A stretch of 64,000 bases of DNA from Larkinella terrae (GTDB lineage Bacteria > Bacteroidota > Bacteroidia > Cytophagales > Spirosomataceae), in the NCBI RefSeq assembly GCF_009668025.1, contig NZ_WJXZ01000002.1, forward strand, positions 668,467 to 732,466, written 5' to 3'. The translations under genes were made by a program, and so were the position numbers. The stretch's first letter is position 1. Each line of letters begins with the position of its first letter. Shown piece by piece: positions 51,900 to 60,481 of this stretch. The notes beneath the pieces are model-generated. The model did no database searches. It had not been told where the DNA came from and worked only from the letters and a program-made list of their open reading frames with translations.

Positions 51900-52808
51900 A
51901 TGGAAATCCGGCACCTTCAGATGGTCAAAGAGGTCGCTTGCTGCGGTAATCTCACCAAAGCCGCCGACCGGCTTTACCTGACCCAATCGGCCCTGAGCCA
52001 TCAGTTGAAAGAAATTGAAGGTTTTTTTAACACGCAGCTGTTCATTCGCGACAAAAAACAGATGCGATTGACGGATGCCGGAACCGTAGTGCTGGAAGCG
52101 GCCGAGAAGATATTGCAGGAAGTGGCCGAAACGAAAGCCAAAGTCAAGTGTCTGACGGACAAGGATTCTGGGGCTGTTCGCTTGTGTACGGAATGCTATA
52201 CTTCCTACCACTGGCTGTCGGGATTTCTGCGGGCCTACCGGGATATCTATCCAAAAGTGGATGTGAAAATCGACATCGAAGCCACGCATTTTGCCGAACA
52301 ACACCTGCTCGAAAACAAGATCGACGTCGCCATTCTGGAAGATTCTTCGAATCCGAAACTGGCATTCACTCCGCTTTTTCAGGATGAATTTATGGCCATT
52401 GTTGCGCCGGATCACGAATGGGCCTGTCGCGAGTGGGTCGAAATCGACGAATTTGCCGATCAGAATTACGTCATGTACAACATTCCGGAAGAGGAAAGCT
52501 CCAATTTCAAGATGCTTTATAAAAACAGCCGGCCTCAGCGACTCTATAAAATGACGCTGACGGAAGCCATTCTGGAAATGGTGAAAGCGGGCATGGGCGT
52601 GGCGGTTTTGCCCAACTGGATCGTCCGGCCGTACCTGAAATCCGGCGAGCTGGCTGCGGTTTCGCTCACCCGGCAACGGCTGCTTCGGACGTGGTATGCC
52701 GCTACCCTGAAGAATAAACAACACGCGCCTTACACCGACGCTTTCATCGAAAAACTGGCGTCGTATATGAAAGAACTGGATGGCTACGCCGTCCTGTGTT
52801 CCGCTTAA
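51900..52808 (+). CDS. LysR family regulator, MetR-like
   Basis: 302 residues. HTH at the N-terminus: IRHLQMVKEVACCGNLTKAADRLYLTQSALSHQLKEIEGFFNTQLFIR. The effector part has the MetR hallmark RLCTECYTSYHWL, and IVAPDHEWACREWVEIDEF. MetR in other bacteria senses homocysteine and activates methionine synthesis genes. A MetR box sits just before the start codon, strengthening the assignment. The APC permease gene follows, which it may control. Confidence 0.88.
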   Translation: MEIRHLQMVKEVACCGNLTKAADRLYLTQSALSHQLKEIEGFFNTQLFIRDKKQMRLTDAGTVVLEAAEKILQEVAETKAKVKCLTDKDSGAVRLCTECYTSYHWLSGFLRAYRDIYPKVDVKIDIEATHFAEQHLLENKIDVAILEDSSNPKLAFTPLFQDEFMAIVAPDHEWACREWVEIDEFADQNYVMYNIPEEESSNFKMLYKNSRPQRLYKMTLTEAILEMVKAGMGVAVLPNWIVRPYLKSGELAAVSLTRQRLLRTWYAATLKNKQHAPYTDAFIEKLASYMKELDGYAVLCSA

Positions 52809-52873
52809 AACCGGGCTGTTTTTCCAATCCGGATTTATTTACCAGACAAGTGCTGTCTTAACTCAACCCAATT

Positions 52874-54262
52874 GTGTCTTCTTCTTCTGATTCTGCGCCC
52901 TTGCCCCGGCGACTGGGATTCTGGCAGGCTACGGCCCTGAATATGATCGATATGGTCGGCATCGGGCCGTTTGTGGTGTTGCCGCTGGTTATTCACATCA
53001 TTGGAGGACCGCATTTTCTGTGGGCCTGGGTTCTGGGAGCGGTTATTTCGCTGATCGACGCGCTGGTCTGGTCGGAATTAGGAGCGGCTTACCCGCAGGC
53101 TGGCGGGAGCTATAATTTCCTCAAAATTGCCTACGGCGAAAAACGTTGGGGCAAGATGGTGTCGTTTCTCTATGTCTGGCAAACCATGATTCAGGCGCCG
53201 TTGGTGGTGGCATCGGGGGCCATCGGGTTTGCCCAATATGCCTCCTATCTGATCCCGCTCGAAGGCTGGGAACGGAAGGCAGTTTCCGGGGGTGTCGTCA
53301 TCCTGATTACCCTGCTATTATACCGCAAAATTGAGTCCATTGGCCGAATCAGTATTCTGCTTTGGGTGTGTGTACTGGCTACGCTGGGCTGGATTATCTG
53401 GGGCGGTTTAACAAGCGGGACCCAGGCGGTTTCGCTGGCATTACCTGCGGGTGAATCGCTGTCCGGCCTGTTCGGTGCTGGTCTGGGAATTGCCTCCGTG
53501 AAAACCATTTATTGTTACCTGGGCTATTATAACGTTTGCCATTTGGGCGGAGAAATCCGCAACCCGTCGCGGAATATTCCGTTGAGTATGCTGATCTCCG
53601 TGCTCGGGATTGCCGCCTTGTATCTGGCGATGAACTGGAGCGTGGTTAGCGTAATTCCGTGGCAGGAAGCGCAGCACAGTGAGTTCATTATCAGTGCAGT
53701 GATCGAGCGGTTATACGGCCCCCGGGCGGGGGCTATTGCTACTTTTATGGTGCTGATTGTGGCGTTTTCGTCCCTGTTTGCGGTTTTACTCGGCTATTCG
53801 CGGGTTCCGTACGCGGCAGCCGCCGACGGGCAGTTTTTCCGCATCTTCGCCAAACTGCACCCCACGCGGCAATTTCCGTACGTTTCGCTGCTGTTTCTCG
53901 GCGGTTTGGGCTTCGGGTTCAGTTTGCTCTTCCGGTTATCAGACGTCATCACGGCCATTCTGGCGATGCGCATCGTTGTGCAATTTATCGGACAGGCGAT
54001 TGGTCTCCTGCTGTTGCACCGGCGCAGGCAGGCGAGTGCGTTTCCGTTTAAAATGCCGCTCTATCCGTTGCCGGTTTTGCTGGCCATCGGCATCTGGACG
54101 TTCATTTTTATTTCGACCGGCTGGACGTTCATGCTGTCGGGCCTGACGGTCATCGTTCTGGGGATCGTCGTTTTCATCATCACCGCCCGCATTCGGGGGC
54201 AATGGCCGTTTGCGAATGTTGATCAACCCGTTACGCCCCTGGTGAACCCGAAGAAATTGTAA
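52874..54262 (+). CDS. APC family amino-acid permease
   Basis: 462 residues from a GTG start; about twelve membrane helices. The APC start LGFWQATALNMIDMVGIGPFVVLPLVIH with GxG-like motif and GAAYPQAGGSYNFLKIAYGE are clear. Transport of amino acids is expected; methionine-related transport is a guess based on the MetR-like neighbour. Its last 32 bp overlap the end of the convergent helicase gene. Confidence 0.86.
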   Translation: MSSSSDSAPLPRRLGFWQATALNMIDMVGIGPFVVLPLVIHIIGGPHFLWAWVLGAVISLIDALVWSELGAAYPQAGGSYNFLKIAYGEKRWGKMVSFLYVWQTMIQAPLVVASGAIGFAQYASYLIPLEGWERKAVSGGVVILITLLLYRKIESIGRISILLWVCVLATLGWIIWGGLTSGTQAVSLALPAGESLSGLFGAGLGIASVKTIYCYLGYYNVCHLGGEIRNPSRNIPLSMLISVLGIAALYLAMNWSVVSVIPWQEAQHSEFIISAVIERLYGPRAGAIATFMVLIVAFSSLFAVLLGYSRVPYAAAADGQFFRIFAKLHPTRQFPYVSLLFLGGLGFGFSLLFRLSDVITAILAMRIVVQFIGQAIGLLLLHRRRQASAFPFKMPLYPLPVLLAIGIWTFIFISTGWTFMLSGLTVIVLGIVVFIITARIRGQWPFANVDQPVTPLVNPKKL

Positions 54263-57200
54263 GCTGTTCGGCCAGTCGTCCCCGCCAGAATTCGCGGCTG
54301 TAGACCCGCTGGAACGGCCAGTTTTTCAATTGCAACGCAAACGGCGTGTAGGCGTGGGCGTCTTTCGGGCTGCTTTCGTAGTACAAATCATCGTCGGTGA
54401 GCAGTAAACCTTCGTAGCGGTCAGCGGTTTTTTGCGTCAGATCGGCGAAGGGCAATTCTTCAGCCAGGCCATTTTTGGGGTCTTTTAACGCATCTTTCAA
54501 CAGACGTGCACCCGGAATGCGGTCGGTTTGGCGGGGTTGTGGAGCGTAGGCACCATCGGCGACCGACAAGGCGTATTCCAGGTATTGCTTCAGAATTTTA
54601 GGCCCGACGTTGGCGGTATTTTCAACGGAGAGCTGTTGCGGGTAGATGCTCGTGACTACGTAGACCCGTTCGCGGGCCCGGGTGACGGCCACATTCAGGC
54701 GGTTTTCACCTCCTTTGGCGTTCAGACTACCAAACTGCGCCGATAACCGTCCGCGCGGATCGGGGGCGTAACCGATGGAAAAAATGATCACATCGCGCTC
54801 GTCGCCCTGCACGTTTTCAATGTTTTTAACGAAAGTTGTTTCTGAAGGTACGGTTTCGGATGCGGTTTTTGGGGCCGCTTCCGTACCGGTTTCCGGTTTT
54901 TCGTCCAAAACCGCCAGCGCGTGTTCTTCCAGCAATTCCTGAATCAGTTGCTGCTGTTGAAAGTTGAACGTCACCACGCCGATAGAACGTCCCGGCAACT
55001 CGTCGGCCAACTGATCGATCAGCTCAACCACGGCACGGGCCTCGGTTTCGTTCGTGTTATGCTCCCAGGTTCCCTTGACGTTCAGATATCGGATCGCGGG
55101 TTCCCGACGGTTAAGTTGCTGAAAATCAGGGAGCAGGTGGAGGGAGTTTTTATAGAAAAGCCGGTTTGAAAAATCGATCAGATCAATCGAACGGCTACGG
55201 TAATGCCCACGCAACTGGGTTTGCGGAAAATAATGCGTCGCCAGATCGAGCAGCGATTCCACTTCCAGCTCAACCGGAATTTCTTCATTTGCCTCGGTTT
55301 CAAACCGGATGCGGTACAAATCGCTCGGCTGAAGTTGCTTGCTGTCGCCGGTAATCACCACCTGACTGGCGCGGTAAATCGCCGGAATGCCGTTTTCGGC
55401 AAAACACTGCGACGCTTCATCGAAAATCACCAGATCGAACAGCCCCGGTTTCATCGGAAAAATGGCCGACACCGATTCCGGCGACGCCATCCAGCAGGGA
55501 ACCAGTTGAAACACCTCGTCCGCGTGTTGTTCCATCAGTTTCCGCACCGGCCAGATATTTCGTTTTTTGGTCACCTGATGATTCAATTCCCGGTACGTCA
55601 CGAGGTTGTTCAGGCGATTGAACGCCAGATTCTGATAGGCTTGTTCGCGCAATTTGACCAGCAGAATCTGCCGGCTCAGGGCCTGTTTTTTGCGAACACT
55701 TTCCTGTAATGTATTTTCTAACTGATTGATTTTTAAAGATGAAACGCCACGAAGAATAGGGCTTTGCATTTCGAGATGTTCGATCCAGGCCAGATGCAGG
55801 CTATTCAAAAACCGCTCGACGGACAAAGGTTCGCCCAGCCGCTGAACAATCTCGCGTTCTGCCGAAGAAAAGTTTTCTTTCAACCGATCGGTTTCAATCA
55901 GCAAATCAACATCGCGTTCCAACGATCGAATGAGTGCCTCAGTTTGGGCGGGTTCTTGCCACAGCCGCTGGATTTGCGATTCGCTCAAAAAGGCCCGCCA
56001 GCGATCGAGTTGAGCCGCAACCTGCCGACCGGTTTCCAGCAATTGCCGGGCGGTTTTGGCAAAAGTCGGGACGGTTTCCAGCCGGGCTTCGGGCAAGCTG
56101 GCCAGCCACGAAACGGCGTTAAGGCGCACAACCGCTTCGAGCGCCTGGCGGGCCAGCCGGACGGTTGGAAGCGCGTTTTCGGGCGTAACATCCTGATTTA
56201 CTTGCTGTCCGATTTGCTGACGAAGGAGTTCAAACCGAATGCGACGCTGAACTTTCTCCAGCAAAACCGGTAACGTTTCGTCGGAAAGCGCCAGGCCGTT
56301 GACGGCCGCGAGTTGCTGCAAACCGGTTTTATCCTTACTAAACAATCCCCAAACCGTTCGCCCGACAAACGACGAACGGCTTTCAATGGCTTCCTGCAAC
56401 CGTTGCGCGGTGTTGGGCAAATCCGTTATGGACAGGCTTTTTTCAATACCATTTCCATCCAGACAGTCGTTCAATTCCTGTTCAAAGCGTTCTAGATCAA
56501 CCGGTTCAAGGCTGAAAAGCGGATGATTAGGCTGCTGTTGCAAGCGCCGAATCCACTGCCAGCGTTGCGCCGACGGGTCGGCCTCCAGCAAGGTCAGCAA
56601 GGCCGTCGTTTCCCATTCATCTTCCTGCACCTTTTGCCAGTCATTCAGCGAAAACGGGCGATTGGTCAGGTTTTGGGTCTGTTCGGTTACGGTTTTTACA
56701 AAAACCGGTAAGTCGCTCAGCAACTTTTTGAGCGCCGGTAGTTGGCCGAATGAAAAAGCCGCGAAGGAAATCCGGTCGGCCCAGGGGTGATCGGGACCCA
56801 GCCGGTTCAGGTAAGCGCCGTATTCCCGCAGTTCCTCCACAAAGCCGGTGACGGAGTTGGGCCGAAACTGCGTGTATAAATCGTTGATCGGAATGGTTTC
56901 GGCGGTCGGATCGCAGCTCAGGTACAATTGTTTGACCGAAATACCGGCTTCGGTTTCGTCGAACAAAGCCTCTTTGAACGACTGCAACTCCGCCAGCGTC
57001 TGGTCGATCCGGCGGCTTTCCTGATCAAAATTGCGTTCCAGCAAAATGGCATCCAGACCGTAATTCTGTTTGCGGTATTCCTCGACGCGCTCAATCTGCC
57101 CGGCCAGCTGGTCATACAACGCCTTGCGGTCGTTCTTGAAGTCGTGGATCAGGGCCGAAAAGGGCTGCATGCCCACCTGCCGCAATCGTTCATAAACCAC

Positions 57201-58328
57201 GTCCAGAGCTGCCCGTTTCTGGCAAACCAGCAAAACCCGTTTGCCCTGAGCCGCAAAATCGGCCATCAAGTTGCCGATCAACTGCGATTTACCGGTTCCC
57301 GGCGGCCCCTGCACCACCATCGACTCCCCGGCTTTGATCCGCCGAATCGCTTCCTCCTGCGACGCATCCAGGGCCAGGGGCGTGTGCAGTGTTTCCTCGC
57401 GGATAGGGGCAGGGGGCGTGGGGCTTGGGGCTTGGGGCAGAGGGCGAAGGGCGAGGGGTAAATTTTGTTCGGCGTTTTCATACAACTCATCTCCCTCAAA
57501 CCCCAGACCCATAGCCCTCTGCCCTTCGCCCTCTGCCCCAAGCTCCATGCTCTCTGCCCCAAGCAAGGTCTCATAATCCGGGACCAGGTACGAACCGGCT
57601 TGCGGAAAAATGCCCAGCACCGCTTCGGGCTGGAGTTTCAGCTCGCCGTTTCGTTCCAGTTTATCGAGATCGGTTTTCTTGACCGCGTTGAACCACTGAA
57701 GCTGGTCGGTAAAAAGCTCCTGGTTGAAATTGATTTCCAACGGACTGTCTTTCAGCCATTCGTAGAGTTGCGTGCGAAAAACCGTCGCGTCTTTGTCGTA
57801 CTCATCCAGCGTGTGTTCTAAAACCGCATCGGGCAGAATGTACTGATTATAATACGCGTAGGCCATCAGAAAACTGCGGTTGAGCGTGATGGATTCATCC
57901 GCCCGCCGGACCAGCATCCACTTGTTGCCCTGTTGCTGCAGGTGAACCGGGAAGAAAACCAGTGGCGCGTGGATCACCGTGCCGTCGGCCAGCTTTCCGC
58001 GTACGAACGGATAGCCCACGTACAAATCCTCCGAACCGCGTTCTTCTTCGATAAACCGGTCGGTACGGGCAATTTTCCGGAGTTTTTTACTGACCTCGTT
58101 GACCTTTTCCAACCGGCTGTCGAGCACGTCGCAGAGCGGAATGGCCGCTCGCCGGGCGATCAACTGGCGGATCAGTTCGAACGACGGTTTGTTATCCAGA
58201 TAATCGATTTCGTGCAGATCCAGAAACTGCTCGACGGGCAGACTCGTCAGCAGCAGCGAACGGTTGCGGCTGCTGAGGTTGGTCAGGCGTTTCAGATAAG
58301 CTTTCAGAACGGGTTGGGGTAGTTGCAT
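54231..58328 (-). CDS. Giant SF1 helicase with C-terminal nuclease-like part (DUF4011 type)
   Basis: About 1365 residues from MQLPQPVLKAYLKRLTN; an ATG at 58424 is in frame, but 58328 starts right after the palindromic element and gives the usual start. Walker A is VVQGPPGTGKSQLIGNLM (~339), Walker B VIFDEASQCFAENGIPA (~968), and C-terminal helicase motifs include ENVQGDERDVIIFSIG and GGENRLNVAVTRARERVYVV. The end (GLLLTDDDLYYESS ... WPFQRVYSREFWRGRLAEQL) resembles the MTES_1575/VSR-type REase module fused to such helicases. Residues ~255-305 (MELGAEGEGQ ... PLPQAPSPTPPAP) are low-complexity, encoded by a hairpin repeat. Possible anti-phage or DNA repair role. Confidence 0.85.
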   Translation of the reverse strand: MQLPQPVLKAYLKRLTNLSSRNRSLLLTSLPVEQFLDLHEIDYLDNKPSFELIRQLIARRAAIPLCDVLDSRLEKVNEVSKKLRKIARTDRFIEEERGSEDLYVGYPFVRGKLADGTVIHAPLVFFPVHLQQQGNKWMLVRRADESITLNRSFLMAYAYYNQYILPDAVLEHTLDEYDKDATVFRTQLYEWLKDSPLEINFNQELFTDQLQWFNAVKKTDLDKLERNGELKLQPEAVLGIFPQAGSYLVPDYETLLGAESMELGAEGEGQRAMGLGFEGDELYENAEQNLPLALRPLPQAPSPTPPAPIREETLHTPLALDASQEEAIRRIKAGESMVVQGPPGTGKSQLIGNLMADFAAQGKRVLLVCQKRAALDVVYERLRQVGMQPFSALIHDFKNDRKALYDQLAGQIERVEEYRKQNYGLDAILLERNFDQESRRIDQTLAELQSFKEALFDETEAGISVKQLYLSCDPTAETIPINDLYTQFRPNSVTGFVEELREYGAYLNRLGPDHPWADRISFAAFSFGQLPALKKLLSDLPVFVKTVTEQTQNLTNRPFSLNDWQKVQEDEWETTALLTLLEADPSAQRWQWIRRLQQQPNHPLFSLEPVDLERFEQELNDCLDGNGIEKSLSITDLPNTAQRLQEAIESRSSFVGRTVWGLFSKDKTGLQQLAAVNGLALSDETLPVLLEKVQRRIRFELLRQQIGQQVNQDVTPENALPTVRLARQALEAVVRLNAVSWLASLPEARLETVPTFAKTARQLLETGRQVAAQLDRWRAFLSESQIQRLWQEPAQTEALIRSLERDVDLLIETDRLKENFSSAEREIVQRLGEPLSVERFLNSLHLAWIEHLEMQSPILRGVSSLKINQLENTLQESVRKKQALSRQILLVKLREQAYQNLAFNRLNNLVTYRELNHQVTKKRNIWPVRKLMEQHADEVFQLVPCWMASPESVSAIFPMKPGLFDLVIFDEASQCFAENGIPAIYRASQVVITGDSKQLQPSDLYRIRFETEANEEIPVELEVESLLDLATHYFPQTQLRGHYRSRSIDLIDFSNRLFYKNSLHLLPDFQQLNRREPAIRYLNVKGTWEHNTNETEARAVVELIDQLADELPGRSIGVVTFNFQQQQLIQELLEEHALAVLDEKPETGTEAAPKTASETVPSETTFVKNIENVQGDERDVIIFSIGYAPDPRGRLSAQFGSLNAKGGENRLNVAVTRARERVYVVTSIYPQQLSVENTANVGPKILKQYLEYALSVADGAYAPQPRQTDRIPGARLLKDALKDPKNGLAEELPFADLTQKTADRYEGLLLTDDDLYYESSPKDAHAYTPFALQLKNWPFQRVYSREFWRGRLAEQLTISSGSPGA
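57400..57565. repeat. Hairpin repeat inserted in frame inside the helicase gene
   Basis: GCTTGGGGCAGAGGGCGAAGGG (57430-57452, 23 bases) and its exact reverse complement (57521-57543) flank a 68-bp centre. Related CTTGGGGC words extend to 57421 and 57565. The reading frame stays open. The insertion translates into Gly/Glu- and Pro/Ala-rich text not expected between helicase domains. Confidence 0.85.
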
Positions 58329-58357
58329 ACGTACCCACGAACGATCAGTCCGTGTTT
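58329..58357 (-). repeat. Small palindromic element, copy C
   Basis: On plus CGTACCCACGAAC-N5-GTCCGTG, a stem with one mismatch. On minus the hairpin and GGGTACGT lie directly before the helicase ATG at 58328, leaving essentially no other leader. Same plan as copies A and B. Confidence 0.65.
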
Positions 58358-58785
58358 GGAAGAAATGAGCTGATACCGGATAGGTAACGAAAAGAAACCG
58401 GGAATGCATGCCCTGATCGCGCAAATGCCAAGCCCCTTTTCTCCATTACCTATGTACAAAACTACCCAAAAAGACGTAAAAAAATAGCTCAGGCAACAGA
58501 CCGGAACGGAGCTGCAAAAAGTGGCTGTTTAGGGCTAAATCAGGCGTAAACCAGGCTGATAATGCCTTTTGTCCTGCCTTTAAGGTGGATTACAGTTGCC
58601 GGACCCGGTACAAATAACCTGTAATTGTCGGATGAGTGATTGTGGTAAAATCGTACATTGAATGGCTATAAATGTATATTAAAACAACAAAATATTATTA
58701 TAATATTGCGATATAATTATATAAGTCGCAATTGTTATCATAGATACTGTACCTTTTAGCACGGCCGTAACTCCGTTTTTCATTC
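58358..58785. other. Long AT-rich gap upstream of the sigma-like gene
   Basis: This ~428-bp gap separates the divergent helicase and sigma-like genes. It contains ATTGCGA (58705-58711) and TCGCAAT (58726-58732), an exact 7-bp inverted repeat enclosing the self-complementary TATAATTATA. TACCTTTT lies near 58750, one base off a -7 box. No ORF was supported. Confidence 0.45.
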
Positions 58786-59082
58786 ATGATCGCTCCCGGT
58801 AAATACCTACTTAGTGAAACGATCGAGGGTAGTCCAGCAATGGGTGAGGAGACTCATGGCTATTACCGGTCGGCATCACTTAAATTTTGCGAGTCGTTGA
58901 TTAAGGATAAAGAAGCCGCCCAGCAGATCGTATGTGCGGTTTTCAACGATCTTAGCAATTCCCCATCAGGACTCCGGCTGACCGAGCCGAATTTCAAATC
59001 CCGCTTGTTTATCCTGCTACGTAACCAGGTTTTTAACTACCTGAAAACCGCTGCGAAAAGGGAATTGGTGAGCGTTCATTGA
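58786..59082 (+). CDS. Short protein resembling sigma-70 region 2 only
   Basis: 98 residues. The segment HGYYRSASLKFCESLIKDKEAAQQIVCAVFNDL then FKSRLFILLRNQVFNYLKTAAKR resembles ECF sigma region 2 (core-polymerase binding and -10 recognition). Region 4 is absent: the frame stops soon after. Either it is a truncated sigma factor remnant, or a region-2-only regulator. It ends shortly before a bidirectional terminator, which argues that it is transcribed. Confidence 0.6.
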   Translation: MIAPGKYLLSETIEGSPAMGEETHGYYRSASLKFCESLIKDKEAAQQIVCAVFNDLSNSPSGLRLTEPNFKSRLFILLRNQVFNYLKTAAKRELVSVH

Positions 59083-59154
59083 TTCGCGTGTAGACGTCCG
59101 CACGCACATTGGAATATAAACGTCCAACGTCTGATAAGCGGTTTTGCCATACAG

Positions 59155-59200
59155 AAAAAGCGGGCCATGAGAGACAACCTCTTCATGGCCCGCTTTTTTA
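59155..59200. terminator. Strong bidirectional terminator before terC
   Basis: AAAAAGCGGGCCATGA (59155-59170) pairs exactly with TCATGGCCCGCTTTTT (59183-59198), with A on one side and T on the other. It can stop both the sigma-like transcript (plus) and the terC transcript (minus), which converge here. Confidence 0.92.
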
Positions 59201-59217
59201 TTTCGGAATCAGTGCCG

Positions 59218-60291
59218 TTAAACCTGCACTTCTTCGGGTTTCTTTTCTTTTTCCGGAATCAGCCAGGACGCCAGAATACTAACGGCCAGAATGCCCACAA
59301 TGACATAGAGCGAATAAACCGTCTCGAAACCGTGTGCTTCCAGCCAGCTGTGGAAGATCATTTTCAGACCGATAAAGGTAAGCAAAGCCGCCAGACCGAC
59401 TTTGAGAAAACGGAATTGGCTCATGATGCTCGACAGGAAGAAGAACATCGACCGCAGCCCCATGATGGCGAAAACGTTGGAGAAAAAGACGATGTACGGG
59501 TCTTTGGTGATCGAGAAAATGGCCGGAATCGAGTCGACGGCGAAGACCAAATCGGTGAATGCGACGACGATAACGACAATGAAAAGGGGCGTAACGAACA
59601 GTTTGCGGTCGGATTTCCGGCGGACAAAAAAGTGGTCGATCACGTTTCGGCGGTAGACGTTCAGGTATTTTGCCGTCAGTTTCACCACCGGGTGGTTTTT
59701 GGGTTCCATCTGCTGATCTTCCTCTTTTTCAAAGAACAGCTTCACACCGGTATACACCAGAAAGGCTCCGAAAATATAGATGATCCAGTCGAACCGTTGC
59801 AGCAGGGCCGACCCGACGAAAATGAAGATAAACCGCAGGATGATGGCGCCCAGAATCCCCCAGACCAGAATTTTTTTGTAAAACTTCGGACGCACGCCGA
59901 ACGACGCAAAAATCATGATGAATACAAAGATGTTATCGGCGGATAAAGAGTATTCGACCAGATAACCGGTAATGTATTCCAGCGCCATGTTGTTCTGGAA
60001 AATGGCCAGACTTTGCTCGAAATTACCCGGAATCAGTTTGAGATGGTCGGCGTAGCGGCTCCGGATTTCTTCCAGGCGCGCCATGTCGGTGATGCCGTGA
60101 ACGAGGTAGCCGTAGTTTTTAATGAAAAAATAAAAACCGATCGACAACGCTACCCAAATAGCACTCCAGGTTCCGGCCTCCTTGAAACTGACAATGTGGC
60201 TTTTTTGCTTCGTGAAGGCCCCCAAATCGAACGCCATTACCAACAAAACGAAGAGCGCAAAACAGACAAAAAATATGGTTTCGTAACTCAT
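59218..60291 (-). CDS. TerC/Alx family integral membrane protein
   Basis: 357 residues with about eight membrane helices. The TerC motif is clear: EYSLSADNIFVFIMIFASFGV and VVAFTDLVFAVDSIPAIFSITKDPYIVFFSNVFAIMGLRSMFF, with acidic intramembrane residues for metal. The family is linked with tellurite resistance and manganese export. The yybP-ykoY manganese riboswitch that precedes some alx genes was not recognised in the 190 bp upstream. It is divergent from the glycosyltransferase gene. Confidence 0.93.
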   Translation of the reverse strand: MSYETIFFVCFALFVLLVMAFDLGAFTKQKSHIVSFKEAGTWSAIWVALSIGFYFFIKNYGYLVHGITDMARLEEIRSRYADHLKLIPGNFEQSLAIFQNNMALEYITGYLVEYSLSADNIFVFIMIFASFGVRPKFYKKILVWGILGAIILRFIFIFVGSALLQRFDWIIYIFGAFLVYTGVKLFFEKEEDQQMEPKNHPVVKLTAKYLNVYRRNVIDHFFVRRKSDRKLFVTPLFIVVIVVAFTDLVFAVDSIPAIFSITKDPYIVFFSNVFAIMGLRSMFFFLSSIMSQFRFLKVGLAALLTFIGLKMIFHSWLEAHGFETVYSLYVIVGILAVSILASWLIPEKEKKPEEVQV

Positions 60292-60468
60292 GAGTCAAAA
60301 AACGGTAAAAATTGGGATAGAATGAGCGTTGCATCACAACTGCCTGTGTCAACTTTGGCACAAAATTGGCCGGGAGATCAGTGAGTTGTAGAACCAAACA
60401 AATTGATTTGTGAAACTACCTGCAATATAGCTCTATTAAGTAACAGGTTATGATTTCGGTTGATTCCT

Positions 60469-60481
60469 TATTTTTGCAAAT
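60469..60481 (+). promoter_or_regulatory. Perfect -7 box abutting the glycosyltransferase start
   Basis: TATTTTTG at 60469-60476 lies 5 nt before the ATG at 60482, as at 21130. A leaderless or very short leader transcript is implied if it is used. No TTG lies at the expected -33 distance. Confidence 0.45.

Noticed and set aside
60292..60481. yybP-ykoY manganese riboswitch upstream of terC
   Set aside because: No recognisable conserved core could be read; a covariance search would be needed.
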